Source: Lachnospiraceae bacterium
GTDB taxonomy: Bacteria > Bacillota_A > Clostridia > Lachnospirales > Lachnospiraceae
Length of the DNA stretch: 58,705 nt
Assembly: GCA_004556565.1 (NCBI GenBank)
Contig: SFGN01000014.1
Span: 1-58,705, forward strand
Reading direction: 5' to 3'
Part shown: positions 26,402-35,581 of the stretch, piece by piece
Layout of the letters: every line of letters starts with the position of its first letter
How positions within the stretch are numbered: position 1 is the stretch's first letter
Notes under the pieces: model-generated
The model's input: only the letters and a program-made list of their open reading frames with translations
Told to the model about the DNA's origin: nothing
Databases searched by the model: none
Position numbers and translations under genes: made by a program

Positions 26402-26429
26402 TTGTATTTGAGGAAAAGCATGCTATAAT
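26402..26429 (+). promoter_or_regulatory. Promoter of the peptidase/exporter gene group
   Basis: TTGTAT at 26402-26407 and TATAAT at 26424-26429 with 16 bp between them, 54 bp before the start at 26484. Confidence 0.65.
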
Positions 26430-26483
26430 ATTATCGATTATCTGCACTTTTATATAAATGATATGACAGGAGAGGTAAGTAAT

Positions 26484-27221
26484 ATGGGTGATCGTAAAAA
26501 AACATCAGGAAAAAAGTATAATGCACGGACTTATATCGGATGGGGCGCTACAGCGGCGGCAATTATTGTCCTGATCGTGGCGGCAGTTTTTCTTTTAGGT
26601 AAAGGAAGCCCAGTTGCGGATCTTGAAGGATTCACCCCGCTGGATGAGGAAAACCTTACACAGGGGATTACTCTCGAAAGTAAAGAATTGACGCTGGATG
26701 CGGTAGGCATCTATACCGGGAAATATGTGGAAGATGGTTCAGATGCGGACATCGAAAACATACCTGCTATTCTGGTGACGAATCATGGAACAAGTATGAT
26801 CGAGACTGCGGAAATACAGCTTCATTTGGGTGAAAAAGGGATTGCATTGTTTGAAATGACTGATATTCCTGCAGGAAAATCGGCACTTGTCCTTGACCAG
26901 AATAAGCTGCAATGTGTAGAAGGGGTTACAGCGGAGTACTGGACGGATTTTGTCAAGTTCGCGGAAGATGTTTGGATAGAAAAAGAAAAATTCGACATTA
27001 CCGGCACACAGGGGGCATTGACTCTTAAAAATAAAACGGATGAGGAATATGGGTTTGTTTATGCATTTTACAAAAATAAGCTGACGAAAGATATATATTT
27101 TGGAGGAATCACATACAGAGCAACATTTGAACAGGTTCCGGCACAGGGAGAGGAAGAAGCAGATGCGCTCCACTATGAACCGGAAACCAGTGAAGTGATG
27201 CAAATTAAGATTGTTGAATAA
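26484..27221 (+). CDS. Membrane-anchored protein of unknown function
   Basis: A 245-residue protein; ATG 26484 has AGGAGAGG 9 bp upstream. One membrane segment lies at about 17-39 (TAAAIIVLIVAAVFLLG) after a Lys-rich N-terminus, so the remaining 200 residues are probably extracytoplasmic. They are beta-rich without recognisable motifs. I do not recognise a family. It is 33 bp before the SipW-like peptidase gene and probably co-transcribed with it, so it might be a substrate, chaperone or structural partner of the peptidase/exporter pair; that is an inference from position only. Confidence 0.7.
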   Translation: MGDRKKTSGKKYNARTYIGWGATAAAIIVLIVAAVFLLGKGSPVADLEGFTPLDEENLTQGITLESKELTLDAVGIYTGKYVEDGSDADIENIPAILVTNHGTSMIETAEIQLHLGEKGIALFEMTDIPAGKSALVLDQNKLQCVEGVTAEYWTDFVKFAEDVWIEKEKFDITGTQGALTLKNKTDEEYGFVYAFYKNKLTKDIYFGGITYRATFEQVPAQGEEEADALHYEPETSEVMQIKIVE

Positions 27222-27254
27222 GAAACACAAGGCTTTCGGGGATGGTGAAAAATA

Positions 27255-27791
27255 GTGCAGGAACGTGTTGTAGATGTTGACGAATGGATGAAAACAGTCA
27301 GGGAGCTTTTGGAGCTTGGGAAGGAAGTTCCGGTTCTGGTGACTGGGAACAGTATGTTTCCGTTTCTGGTACATAAAAGAGATACCGTCCTGGTAAAACA
27401 AGCCGGATGTCCGCTGCGGAAAGGCGAAATTGTATTTTATCAGAGACCCTCGGGACAGTATGTGATGCACAGAATTATACGGATCGACGATGGAAAACTA
27501 TATCTGGCAGGTGATGCCCAGACTGTTTTGGAAGGCCCCCTGCCGGATCATTGTGTTTTCGGTGAAATTATTGCTGTGGAAAGAAAAGGGAAATGGATTC
27601 GACAGGGTGATTTTTGGTGGGATTTCTTCGCAGGCCCCTGGCTTGTACTGCGGCCGCTGCGGGGATATATTCTGGCAGTGAGGCGGAAAGCCGCACAGAT
27701 TGTGCAGGTCATCCGCGGCAGAAAAAGACGATATACAAAAAATACAGAAAGAGAGCAGATTAATGGACATATTGAAAAAGGTGGTTCGTAA
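27255..27791 (+). CDS. S24/S26-family peptidase, SipW-like (Ser/His type)
   Basis: A 178-residue protein beginning at GTG 27255. The box TGNSMFP gives nucleophile Ser33. The position of the second catalytic residue reads YVMHRIIRI, so His72 replaces the Lys of ordinary bacterial signal peptidases, as in SipW and the eukaryotic/archaeal type. A third motif around YLAGDAQT fits the GDN box. Unlike most signal peptidases it has no N-terminal membrane anchor, and a basic, moderately hydrophobic C-terminal stretch may associate with the membrane. Its end overlaps the start of the ABC exporter gene by 29 bp, so processing and export are probably coupled. No precursor peptide gene is evident nearby. 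Confidence 0.8.
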   Translation: MQERVVDVDEWMKTVRELLELGKEVPVLVTGNSMFPFLVHKRDTVLVKQAGCPLRKGEIVFYQRPSGQYVMHRIIRIDDGKLYLAGDAQTVLEGPLPDHCVFGEIIAVERKGKWIRQGDFWWDFFAGPWLVLRPLRGYILAVRRKAAQIVQVIRGRKRRYTKNTEREQINGHIEKGGS

Positions 27792-29517
27792 GCTTAAAGA
27801 AGGATACCTTGCAGAAATGTATAAAGAAATCTGCTGGATGTGGCAATATGTCAGGAAGTACAGACTTTCTACGCTGTTTTACATATTGACGGGGCTTCTG
27901 GGGACAGCATTTTCTCTTTGCGGAAGCCTGGTATCAAAACAATTGATAGATGCGGTGACCGGCCGTCAGACGGAAGGGCTGTTGGGAATGGCGGTCCTGC
28001 TGACCGGATTATCCCTGGGGAGTATAATATCCTCTGCGGTCGTCAGCCGGATATCTGCTAAAATCAGTGTGGTCATCCAGAATGAAATGAGGGCAGAATT
28101 ATTTGACAAGATTCTATATACCCGATGGGAGGCACTGCAGATTTACAGCACCGGAGACCTTTTAAACCGGCTTAACAGCGATATGGGAATCGTGGCCGGC
28201 AATGTGATCAGCTGGCTGCCCGGACTTGTCACCAAAGGGGCACAATTCCTGGGGACGCTTGCTATTATTTTATACTATGACCCGACGCTTGCAGTATTCG
28301 CTTTGATCACCGCACCGGTTACTGTCCTGCTTTCTAGGACACTGATGAAGCGGATGCGGGAATATAATAAAGAAATGCGGCAAATAAGCAGCGATATCAT
28401 GGCATTTCAGAATGATTCATTTCAGAACCTTCAGACATTGAAGGCATTTGGCCTCATGGAATCATTCAGTGAAAAAATGAAGAAGGTACAGGAAACTTAC
28501 CGTGAAAAAATGATGGCATATAACAAATTCAGCATTTTCGTTTCCTCTTATATGTCTGTTGCCGGGATGGCAGTATCGTACCTGTGCTTTGGATGGAGTA
28601 TTTATCGCTTGTGGGGCGGATATATTACTATCGGTACGATGGCAATCTTTATACAGCTTGCGAGCAGGCTGTCATCCGTGTTCAATAACCTTATTCAGAT
28701 GGTCCCTTCTCTGATCAGCGCAACGACTTCCGCGGGAAGACTGATGGCTGTGTCCGCAATGGAAAAAGAATCTCTGGAGGATGAAGAGGCAGAGCTTTTA
28801 AAGACGTATAAGGGAAAGCTGACAGTGGAATTAAAAGATGTGACAGCGGCATATCCTGACGGCGGTGTGGTTTTTGAACATTGTGATTTTCATGCTGTTT
28901 CAGGAGAAATTGTGGCTATTGTGGGACCGTCAGGAGAGGGAAAGACAACACTGATCCGTCTGCTGCTTGGGATGCTTGCCGCGTCAGAAGGTAAAACGCA
29001 GATCTGCTGGGGGAATTCTGATTGTTGTTGTTTGAGTGCGGCCACACGGCATTGCTTTTCTTATGTTCCCCAGGGGAACACGATGTTTATGGGGTCTATC
29101 GCAGATAATCTGCGTCTGGTAAAACCGGATGCAAATGAACAGGAGATGCAGGATGCGCTTGAAGCGGCGTGTGCGTGGGATTTTGTGAAAGAACTCCCGA
29201 ACGGCATTCATTATCATATCGGAGAGCGGGGAACAGGTCTGTCGGAAGGGCAGGCGCAGCGGATCGCAATTGCAAGGGCGATCCTGAGGGATGCGCCGAT
29301 TCTGCTTCTGGACGAAGCAACTTCCGCATTGGATATGGATACGGAAAGCAGAGTTTTAAAACATATTATAAAAAGTACCCCTCAGCGCCTGTGTATTGTC
29401 ACAACGCACCGGCCAAGCGTACTGTCAATGTGTGACAGGGTGTATGAAGTGAAAGGAAACCGGCTGAGCCTGAAAACGACCGAGCCGGATTCATCATCCG
29501 GAGGTATGGAAACATAG
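27763..29517 (+). CDS. ABC exporter, fused permease and ATPase
   Basis: A 584-residue half-transporter of the type 1 exporter class. ATG 27763 lies inside the end of the peptidase gene. Six membrane segments occupy about residues 35-320. The ATPase domain has Walker A GPSGEGKTTL (about 388), signature LSEGQAQRIAIARAI and Walker B PILLLDEATSALD. There is no N-terminal C39 peptidase domain, which fits with a separate peptidase encoded upstream. Such transporters act as dimers and export peptides, lipids or drugs; the substrate is unknown. It is followed after 12 bp by the LCP gene, so this unit may continue into the wall-polymer genes. Confidence 0.9.
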   Translation: MDILKKVVRKLKEGYLAEMYKEICWMWQYVRKYRLSTLFYILTGLLGTAFSLCGSLVSKQLIDAVTGRQTEGLLGMAVLLTGLSLGSIISSAVVSRISAKISVVIQNEMRAELFDKILYTRWEALQIYSTGDLLNRLNSDMGIVAGNVISWLPGLVTKGAQFLGTLAIILYYDPTLAVFALITAPVTVLLSRTLMKRMREYNKEMRQISSDIMAFQNDSFQNLQTLKAFGLMESFSEKMKKVQETYREKMMAYNKFSIFVSSYMSVAGMAVSYLCFGWSIYRLWGGYITIGTMAIFIQLASRLSSVFNNLIQMVPSLISATTSAGRLMAVSAMEKESLEDEEAELLKTYKGKLTVELKDVTAAYPDGGVVFEHCDFHAVSGEIVAIVGPSGEGKTTLIRLLLGMLAASEGKTQICWGNSDCCCLSAATRHCFSYVPQGNTMFMGSIADNLRLVKPDANEQEMQDALEAACAWDFVKELPNGIHYHIGERGTGLSEGQAQRIAIARAILRDAPILLLDEATSALDMDTESRVLKHIIKSTPQRLCIVTTHRPSVLSMCDRVYEVKGNRLSLKTTEPDSSSGGMET

Positions 29518-29529
29518 AGAGGATATGGT

Positions 29530-31026
29530 ATGAAAAAGAAAGAGAAAAAGGAAATCATTCGGAGACTGAAGGATATCCGGACGCATCTGGGGGGGCTTCT
29601 GGTCATATTAAGTTTATGGTTTGCAGTACAGCTTTTGCTGTTCGGCATGCTGTCTGTACAATATCAGTTTGCCATCCTTTTCCTGCTGGTGGGAATCAAT
29701 GTGCTTATATATTCTCTCATGTATGAGAAAAAAGCACATCGGACCGTAAGGCTTGCAGGGAAGACACTGTGTGCTGTGCTGTGCGTGGTGCTGCTTGTCA
29801 GCACAATGGCCATGAGACTTGCAGACTCCATACTGAAAGACATGACAAATGCTTCTGTGGTGAATAAAGATATTTCGCTGATCGTGAAGGAAGACAGCCC
29901 TTTTGAGGAACTGCAGGATTTTGCAGGCGGGGATATCCCGATCGGAATCCAGAATGCGGTATATATAGAAAGCACAGACAAATTTCTGGAAGAGATGGGG
30001 AACGAACTTTCCGAAAAGCCTGTGACGAAAGAATATGGGAATCTGAACCTGTTGATAAACGGTCTTAAAGACGGAGATGTGCAGGCTATTGTCCTGGATG
30101 AGGCATACCGAAGTCTGGTACAAGATGAATGGGATACCTTCAGCGATGATACAAGAATTATTTATAGCGTTAATTATAGTGAAAAACAACAGAATATATC
30201 AAAAAAAATCGATGTTACAAACGACCCGTTCCTTGTTATGATCAGCGGCATAGACACATATGGGGATATCAATACTGTGTCGAGGTCTGATGTTAATATT
30301 CTGGCAGCTGTCAATCCTCAGACAGGACAGATTTTATTGGTGAGTATCCCACGTGATTATTATGTGCCGATCCAGGCAGGCACAGCCAGCACGGAAGGAA
30401 ATCTGGATAAACTGACCCACAGCGGTCTGTTCGGGCCGACCTGCACTGTAAGAACCGTGGAAAATATTTTTGATTATCCCATCAATTATTATGTACGGGT
30501 GAATTTTACAAGTGTGGTTGATATTGTAAATGCAATCGGAGGAATCACGGTTCACAGTGATATGGCATTCGGAGAATTCCAGGAAGGCGATAACTACTGT
30601 GACGGTGAGCGGGCACTGGCATTCGCCCGGGAGCGTTATTCCTTTGAGGACGGAGACCGGGAGCGGGGACGCAATCAGATGAAAGTGATCGAGGCAGTGG
30701 TCTCAAAATTGACAGATCCGTCATTGAATTATGATTATATGGGATTGATTCAGATTGTCAGAAACAGTGTAGAGATGAATTTTTCCGATGCTGAAATCAA
30801 GGATCTGGTGCAGTTCCAGGTGGTGAAGAGACCTGCATGGACAGTGCAGCAGACAAGCGTGAACGGTACGGATGCTTATGATTATTCCACTTTTTATGGT
30901 ACACAGCTATATGTGATGTATCCGGATCAGGCATCAATAGACGCAGTTAAAGTACAGCTTCAGTCCATATTGGGATATGAGGCTGAGACGGACTCTATAC
31001 CTGATCAGGAGGTGCAGCAGTGGTAG
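29530..31026 (+). CDS. LytR-CpsA-Psr (LCP) family wall-polymer ligase
   Basis: A 498-residue protein. Three membrane segments lie in residues 20-110, then an accessory domain of about 100 residues similar to those of clostridial LCP proteins, then the LCP catalytic domain at about 235-400: NILAAVNPQTGQILLVSIPRDYY, GLFGPTCTVRTVENIF, INAIGGI-like VNAIGGITV and GERALAFARERYSFEDGDRERGRNQ. The Arg and Asp residues that bind the polyprenyl pyrophosphate are present in these motifs. LCP enzymes move wall teichoic acid or capsule from the lipid carrier to peptidoglycan on the outer face of the membrane. The end overlaps the phosphatase gene by 7 bp. Confidence 0.92.
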   Translation: MKKKEKKEIIRRLKDIRTHLGGLLVILSLWFAVQLLLFGMLSVQYQFAILFLLVGINVLIYSLMYEKKAHRTVRLAGKTLCAVLCVVLLVSTMAMRLADSILKDMTNASVVNKDISLIVKEDSPFEELQDFAGGDIPIGIQNAVYIESTDKFLEEMGNELSEKPVTKEYGNLNLLINGLKDGDVQAIVLDEAYRSLVQDEWDTFSDDTRIIYSVNYSEKQQNISKKIDVTNDPFLVMISGIDTYGDINTVSRSDVNILAAVNPQTGQILLVSIPRDYYVPIQAGTASTEGNLDKLTHSGLFGPTCTVRTVENIFDYPINYYVRVNFTSVVDIVNAIGGITVHSDMAFGEFQEGDNYCDGERALAFARERYSFEDGDRERGRNQMKVIEAVVSKLTDPSLNYDYMGLIQIVRNSVEMNFSDAEIKDLVQFQVVKRPAWTVQQTSVNGTDAYDYSTFYGTQLYVMYPDQASIDAVKVQLQSILGYEAETDSIPDQEVQQW

Positions 31027-31754
31027 ATATCCATACGCATATTCTTCCGGGAGTGGATGACGGGGCGGCAGATATAGAGATGGCACTGCGGTTGATCCGG
31101 CATGCGGCAGCGGGCGGAACGCGTGAAATATTTCTGACACCTCATTGTGCACCCTCGTATGGATTTTATAATTATGACGGAGAGGAGCTTGCCGGGCAGT
31201 TTGACAGACTGTGCCGGGCAGTATATCAGAAGGAACAGATTCCCGTAAGACTTCATCCCGGTATGGAAGTCCTGTATGAGGGCAGAGAAGAGCTGCTGCG
31301 GCATCAGGATGAGTATTATCCACTGTGCGGGAGCAGATATCTCTTAATGGAATATTATTTTGATGTTGAGGGAGAACAATTTCTGGAGGGGATAGACACA
31401 CTTCAGGAATGTGGGTATGTGCCTGTAATCGCACATCCGGAACGTTATGAATGTGTCTGGAAGTATCCGGAACTGCTTAAGGAAGGAAGAAAAAAGGGGG
31501 CTTTGTTTCAGATGAATAAAGGAAGTCTTTCCGGGCGGCACGGCGGGGATGCCGGAAAGACCGCAGAATGGATGCTGGACGAGGACCTGGCGGATTTTAT
31601 TGCCAGCGACGCTCATCATCCCGTGCACAGGGACAGCGGGCTTAAGTATGTAGCGGAATATGTGCGCAGATATTACGGAAAAGAGAAAATGTACAGGATT
31701 TTTATCAAAAATCCTGAATGTATCATACGGGATAAGCTGATCAGGACTGAGTAA
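31020..31754 (+). CDS. CpsB/YwqE-type PHP tyrosine-protein phosphatase
   Basis: A 244-residue PHP-domain phosphatase starting at GTG 31020, behind AGGAGGTG. Metal-binding motifs are VDIHTHILPGVDDG at the start, LTPHCAP near residue 40, GMEVLYEG near 80, IAHPERY near 140 and ASDAHH near 199. In Gram-positive capsule loci, CpsB removes phosphate from the Tyr-rich tail of the BY-kinase and so sets chain length and export. The kinases are encoded at 32612 and 33987, fitting that role. Length and motifs are normal. Confidence 0.93.
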   Translation: MVDIHTHILPGVDDGAADIEMALRLIRHAAAGGTREIFLTPHCAPSYGFYNYDGEELAGQFDRLCRAVYQKEQIPVRLHPGMEVLYEGREELLRHQDEYYPLCGSRYLLMEYYFDVEGEQFLEGIDTLQECGYVPVIAHPERYECVWKYPELLKEGRKKGALFQMNKGSLSGRHGGDAGKTAEWMLDEDLADFIASDAHHPVHRDSGLKYVAEYVRRYYGKEKMYRIFIKNPECIIRDKLIRTE

Positions 31755-31788
31755 GTGGATGTAGTCCGGAACATGGGGAGGATCCAAG

Positions 31789-32595
31789 ATGGTAAAAAAA
31801 ATATTAAGTGTCCTGTTAATGGTGACAATGATAACCGGGTATGTCTTCTTTTTACGGGCATACGAAAAAGAAGAGAAGAATTCTCTTCCGGAGATTGTAT
31901 TTGATTCGGATCATCTTGTGCTGAGTGTATCAGATGATGATTCAAGGCTGATGGAAGGTGTGCATGCCTATGACGAAGAAGACGGAGATCTGACGGATCA
32001 GATTATTGTCGATTCGGTTTCTGTATTTGACAGCGATTATTACAGAACGGTGAAATATGTAGTATTTGATAAAAATAATAAAGCGGCGGTTGCATCCAGA
32101 ACGATTTCTTATACGGATTATACTCCGCCGCGGATATATCTGAAAGACTCTTTGGTTCAGGATACCATTTCAACTACATCTCTGAATCGTATTATCGGAG
32201 CTGTGAGCAGTGTGGATGGGGATATTTCTAACAGTACAGAGCTGAAATGCGGGACTTTTCAGAATAACAGGCTGGATGTCAAGGTCAGTGTCAGCGACAG
32301 CACCGGGACAGAAAGTACTATATCATTCACCTGTGATTACGACAGAACCGTATATCTGGCAGATATTGTTTTAAATCAATATCTGTTATATCTTCCGGTG
32401 GGGACAGAATATGATTTTCTGGAAAATATTAATGATATTGTGATCATTAATACGTCACGGCCGGATCTGCTTGAACAGGTAATAATACAGAGCTCCGTCG
32501 ATTTTTATACGCCTGGTATTTATGAAGTCTATTATTATCTGAGCGGAGATACGGGCAGCAGTGCCAGGGTAAAGGGCCTTGTGTTGATACAGTAA
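31789..32595 (+). CDS. Membrane-anchored extracellular Ig-like (DUF5011-type) protein
   Basis: A 268-residue protein. An N-terminal membrane segment (about 4-22) is followed by tandem Ig-like domains: VHAYDEEDGDLTDQIIVDS followed by RTVKYVVFDKNNKAAVASR is the typical pattern of DUF5011/cadherin-like modules, and a weaker second copy has VSSVDGDISNS. A third beta-rich stretch ends in GIYEVYYYLSGD. It sits between the phosphatase gene and the Wzz/kinase genes, so it may help the capsule machinery outside the membrane, but this is inferred only from position. Confidence 0.75.
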   Translation: MVKKILSVLLMVTMITGYVFFLRAYEKEEKNSLPEIVFDSDHLVLSVSDDDSRLMEGVHAYDEEDGDLTDQIIVDSVSVFDSDYYRTVKYVVFDKNNKAAVASRTISYTDYTPPRIYLKDSLVQDTISTTSLNRIIGAVSSVDGDISNSTELKCGTFQNNRLDVKVSVSDSTGTESTISFTCDYDRTVYLADIVLNQYLLYLPVGTEYDFLENINDIVIINTSRPDLLEQVIIQSSVDFYTPGIYEVYYYLSGDTGSSARVKGLVLIQ

Positions 32596-32611
32596 GGAAG
32601 GAAGCACGGAA

Positions 32612-34000
32612 ATGGAAAAGGAAAAACAGCAGAAAAAGAACTGGAATGAACAGTTATACAATATCATCCGTGATGTGTTATCCAGATGGCATATTATCTG
32701 CCTCACAGGTGTGATTACCGCGATATTGGCTGATTTATTCCTTACGCTTACATATGTGCCGATGTACAGGACAGGCACATCAGTGGTTCTGAATATGGGG
32801 GCAGGATATATCTCAGATGCAGACACTGACAAAGAAGTTGCAGAAGCTTTGGGATATGTTTTGACCAGTAATCTGTTTATGGATAAAATTAAAGAAGACC
32901 TGAATGTCAGCAATCTGAATGGACGATTTGCGGTCAGGGATATTGAGGGAACCAGTATCCTTGAGATTTATTCGGAAGCAGATTCCCCGCAGATTTCATA
33001 CCGGATGATGTATGCTATGATGGAGCGATACCAGGAGGTGACGTCTCTTGTCATCGGTAATGCCAAAATGGATGTAATTGATAAAATCCAGGTGCCGGTG
33101 AAACCTTATAATGAGCTCAATCACTGGAAAAACATGCTTGCTGCAGGAGTTGTAGGAGCTGCTTTTATGACAGCCGTTTTTATTTTGATGTCCTTCATGA
33201 GAGATACGATTAAAGAGAAGAAGGATATTAAAGAAAAGCTGCAGGTCCGCCTTCTTGCGGATGTGGCAAATGAGCCTAAAATCATGTTAAAGGGTGGAAG
33301 ATTATACAGAAAGAAATCCCTTCTGGTCACGCAGATTACAACAAGCTTTGCCTTCGTGGAAACATTCCAGCGACTGAGGGCGAGGTTTGAAGCTCAGGCA
33401 CAGAAAAAGAAATATAAAATAGTAGTTATTAACAGTACAACAGAAAATGAAGGTAAAACATCAGTCATTGTAAATCTTGCTATTGCCCTGGCAAGACAGG
33501 GAAGAAGGGTCCTGGTGATGGATGCGGATCTGGGAAAACCATCCATTGCGAAGATTATGGATCTGAAACCTGTGCATACCCTGGAAACAGTTCTCAAGGG
33601 AGAGAAAGAAATGGAAGAGATTATTTTTCATCATGAACGCACAGGGCTCGATTTAATATTTGCCGGCGGCAGGGAAGATGATACAACGGGACTTCTGGAA
33701 AATGGGATTCTCGGCGGCTGGCTGGAAGAAAACCGTGATAATTACGACTATATCCTGATTGATACGCCGCCGGCAAGCTTTATGGGGGATTCCATGATCG
33801 TGGCAGCCGAAGCAGATGCGGTTTTACTGGTGGTAAGGCAGGATTTTGCGCCGACAGTATTAATTAACCGTACGATTGAGCGGTATCTGCAGCAGGATAC
33901 GCCTGTGATGGGATGTGTACTGAACCGCAGTATGCCGCTTGTCGGAGAAAAGAAAAAAGCATATCGTTATCGGGGAGGTGAGCACCGTGGAACAGAATGA
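32612..34000 (+). CDS. Wzz-type chain-length protein fused to a BY-kinase (catalytic form)
   Basis: A 462-residue protein with AAGGAAGG upstream. The N-terminal Wzz-like domain has two membrane segments (about 29-50 and 175-195) bracketing an extracellular loop. A cytoplasmic bacterial tyrosine kinase domain follows, with Walker A ENEGKTS (Lys282), Walker A' VLVMDADLGKPS and Walker B YILIDTPPA. The C-terminus AYRYRGGEHRGTE holds only two Tyr, fewer than the usual cluster. It should bind ATP and phosphorylate Tyr while its membrane part steers polymer length. It overlaps the next gene, a paralogue with complementary features. Some Firmicutes split the adaptor and kinase; here both genes keep the fusion. 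Confidence 0.88.
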   Translation: MEKEKQQKKNWNEQLYNIIRDVLSRWHIICLTGVITAILADLFLTLTYVPMYRTGTSVVLNMGAGYISDADTDKEVAEALGYVLTSNLFMDKIKEDLNVSNLNGRFAVRDIEGTSILEIYSEADSPQISYRMMYAMMERYQEVTSLVIGNAKMDVIDKIQVPVKPYNELNHWKNMLAAGVVGAAFMTAVFILMSFMRDTIKEKKDIKEKLQVRLLADVANEPKIMLKGGRLYRKKSLLVTQITTSFAFVETFQRLRARFEAQAQKKKYKIVVINSTTENEGKTSVIVNLAIALARQGRRVLVMDADLGKPSIAKIMDLKPVHTLETVLKGEKEMEEIIFHHERTGLDLIFAGGREDDTTGLLENGILGGWLEENRDNYDYILIDTPPASFMGDSMIVAAEADAVLLVVRQDFAPTVLINRTIERYLQQDTPVMGCVLNRSMPLVGEKKKAYRYRGGEHRGTE

Positions 34001-35522
34001 AGAAATGATAGATCTTGCTGAATTGGCCAGAAAAGGGCTTCAAATCTTACTTCGTACATGGAAATTGCTGCTCCTTCTGATTACAATCTGCGTCGGCATG
34101 GCCTGTGTATATGAAAAAATGACTTATGAACCGGTCTATGAATGTAAAGTGACCTTTGCCATATCGAGAGAAATGAATGGAGAAAAAACATGGCAGTATA
34201 ATAAAAAAGCCACGGACGATCTGGCAACTTCCTTTTCGGCAATCATTAATAGTGATGTCATGATGAATGCCATGTTAAAGGAGCTGGGGACACAGTCACT
34301 TCCGGCAAAGATTTCCGCTCAGAGAATAGGAACAACTAATCTTTTTACCGTATCATCCAGAGGATATGACGCTGAATCTGCGGAGAAAGTCATGCATGCA
34401 TTTCTTAACAGTTATGCGAGAGCATTTAAAATCACGCTGATGGAGATTGACGCGGAACCGATTGAAAAAGTAGAGGATGCGGCAATCTGCAATAGTCCGG
34501 ATTATGCAAAAAAAGCGGTATATGCGGCAGTTTCGACTGTTATCATATATGCAGTTCTGGCTGCAGTTTATCTGATGCTTCACCGTACGATCGCAGAAGA
34601 GGAAGACGTAAAAACAAAACTGCACAGCACATGTCTCGGAACACTTCCTTATGTGAAAGCCGCTGAGCATGGGAAACATCCGTTGGTTACTCCGGATGGT
34701 TCCAGATACTATGAAATGAAGGAAGCTGTCGGCCAGATACGCCGGCGGCTGGAAAAAGATGCCGAAAAAACAGGCCATAAGGTGTATTTGCTTACCGGTG
34801 CAGTGGAGGGAGAAGGAACTTCAACATTTGCGGCAAACCTGGCAATGTCATTTGCAGTAAAAGGATATCATACCGCGTTGGTAGATTTTGACCTGCGTAA
34901 ACCGGTCCAGAAAAATCTGATTCCGCAAAGTGGGCAGGAGAAAAACGAGGGAACGCAAAATCCGGCGGGTTTCCGTTTATACGAACCGGAGTCAGACCGG
35001 CTTCAGAAACTCCGTATTTTCCTCCGTGAACAGAATACAGAAAATGTGGCAGAACTGTTGTCCTCGAACAAAACTGTAACAATGCTGAAAATGCTGAGAG
35101 GACAATATGATTTTATTATTCTTGATACGCCGCCGATCCTGCCGGTGGAGGATGCTGCCATACTGGCACAGATGGCGGATGCTTCTGTCTTTGTCTTAAA
35201 AGCTGAGAACCAAAGTCAGCAGAAACTTATCGAAGCGATGGAAGCATTAAACCAGGCAACCGGAAATATTACGGGATGTGTTATTAACGGAAGCAAAAAC
35301 CAGATATCCAGATACGGCTATGGATATGGTTATGGATACGGCTATGGATACGGCTATGGATACGGTTACGGAAGATATAGTCGTTACAGACGAAAGAATA
35401 GATTGAAATCAAGAAAAAAAGAGAACGCTGAAAAGAATAAAGATAAAATTGAAGAAGCAGGAAACCGGATTAAGGAAGAAAGCATAAAGGAAATAGAAAA
35501 AACGGATAAAATAAGCTCTTGA
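33987..35522 (+). CDS. Wzz/BY-kinase paralogue with altered Walker A and Tyr-Gly tail
   Basis: A 511-residue protein. GTG 33987 is chosen because GGGGAGGTG lies 6 bp upstream. A Wzz-like part with membrane segments near residues 24-41 and 170-195 is followed by the kinase fold. Its Walker A reads GEGTSTF, with Thr278 where the ATP-binding Lys should be, while Walker A' (TALVDFDLRKP) and Walker B (DFIILDTPP) look normal. The C-terminus has ten Tyr-Gly dipeptides, RYSRYRRK, and a highly charged Lys/Glu tail. The Tyr tail is the known phosphorylation target in this family. Loss of the Lys suggests weak or absent kinase activity, so the upstream paralogue may phosphorylate it. Confidence 0.87.
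   Translation: MEQNEEMIDLAELARKGLQILLRTWKLLLLLITICVGMACVYEKMTYEPVYECKVTFAISREMNGEKTWQYNKKATDDLATSFSAIINSDVMMNAMLKELGTQSLPAKISAQRIGTTNLFTVSSRGYDAESAEKVMHAFLNSYARAFKITLMEIDAEPIEKVEDAAICNSPDYAKKAVYAAVSTVIIYAVLAAVYLMLHRTIAEEEDVKTKLHSTCLGTLPYVKAAEHGKHPLVTPDGSRYYEMKEAVGQIRRRLEKDAEKTGHKVYLLTGAVEGEGTSTFAANLAMSFAVKGYHTALVDFDLRKPVQKNLIPQSGQEKNEGTQNPAGFRLYEPESDRLQKLRIFLREQNTENVAELLSSNKTVTMLKMLRGQYDFIILDTPPILPVEDAAILAQMADASVFVLKAENQSQQKLIEAMEALNQATGNITGCVINGSKNQISRYGYGYGYGYGYGYGYGYGYGRYSRYRRKNRLKSRKKENAEKNKDKIEEAGNRIKEESIKEIEKTDKISS
35313..35372 (+). repeat. (Tyr-Gly)10 coding repeat
   Basis: Ten TAY-GGN codon pairs in a row, with synonymous variation (TAC/TAT, GGC/GGA/GGT). It encodes the tyrosine tail of the second BY-kinase. 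The short unit may change copy number between strains and so tune the number of phosphorylation sites. Confidence 0.9.
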
Positions 35523-35547
35523 CATTTTTAAAATATGTGTTTATACT
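35519..35547 (+). promoter_or_regulatory. trp operon promoter
   Basis: TTGACA at 35519-35524 and TATACT at 35542-35547 are exactly 17 bp apart. The -35 box overlaps the stop codon of the upstream kinase gene. Transcription would begin near 35555 and run into the T-box leader. Confidence 0.88.
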
Positions 35548-35581
35548 TTCTATACGTAGTTTATTACATTAATACGTTAAA

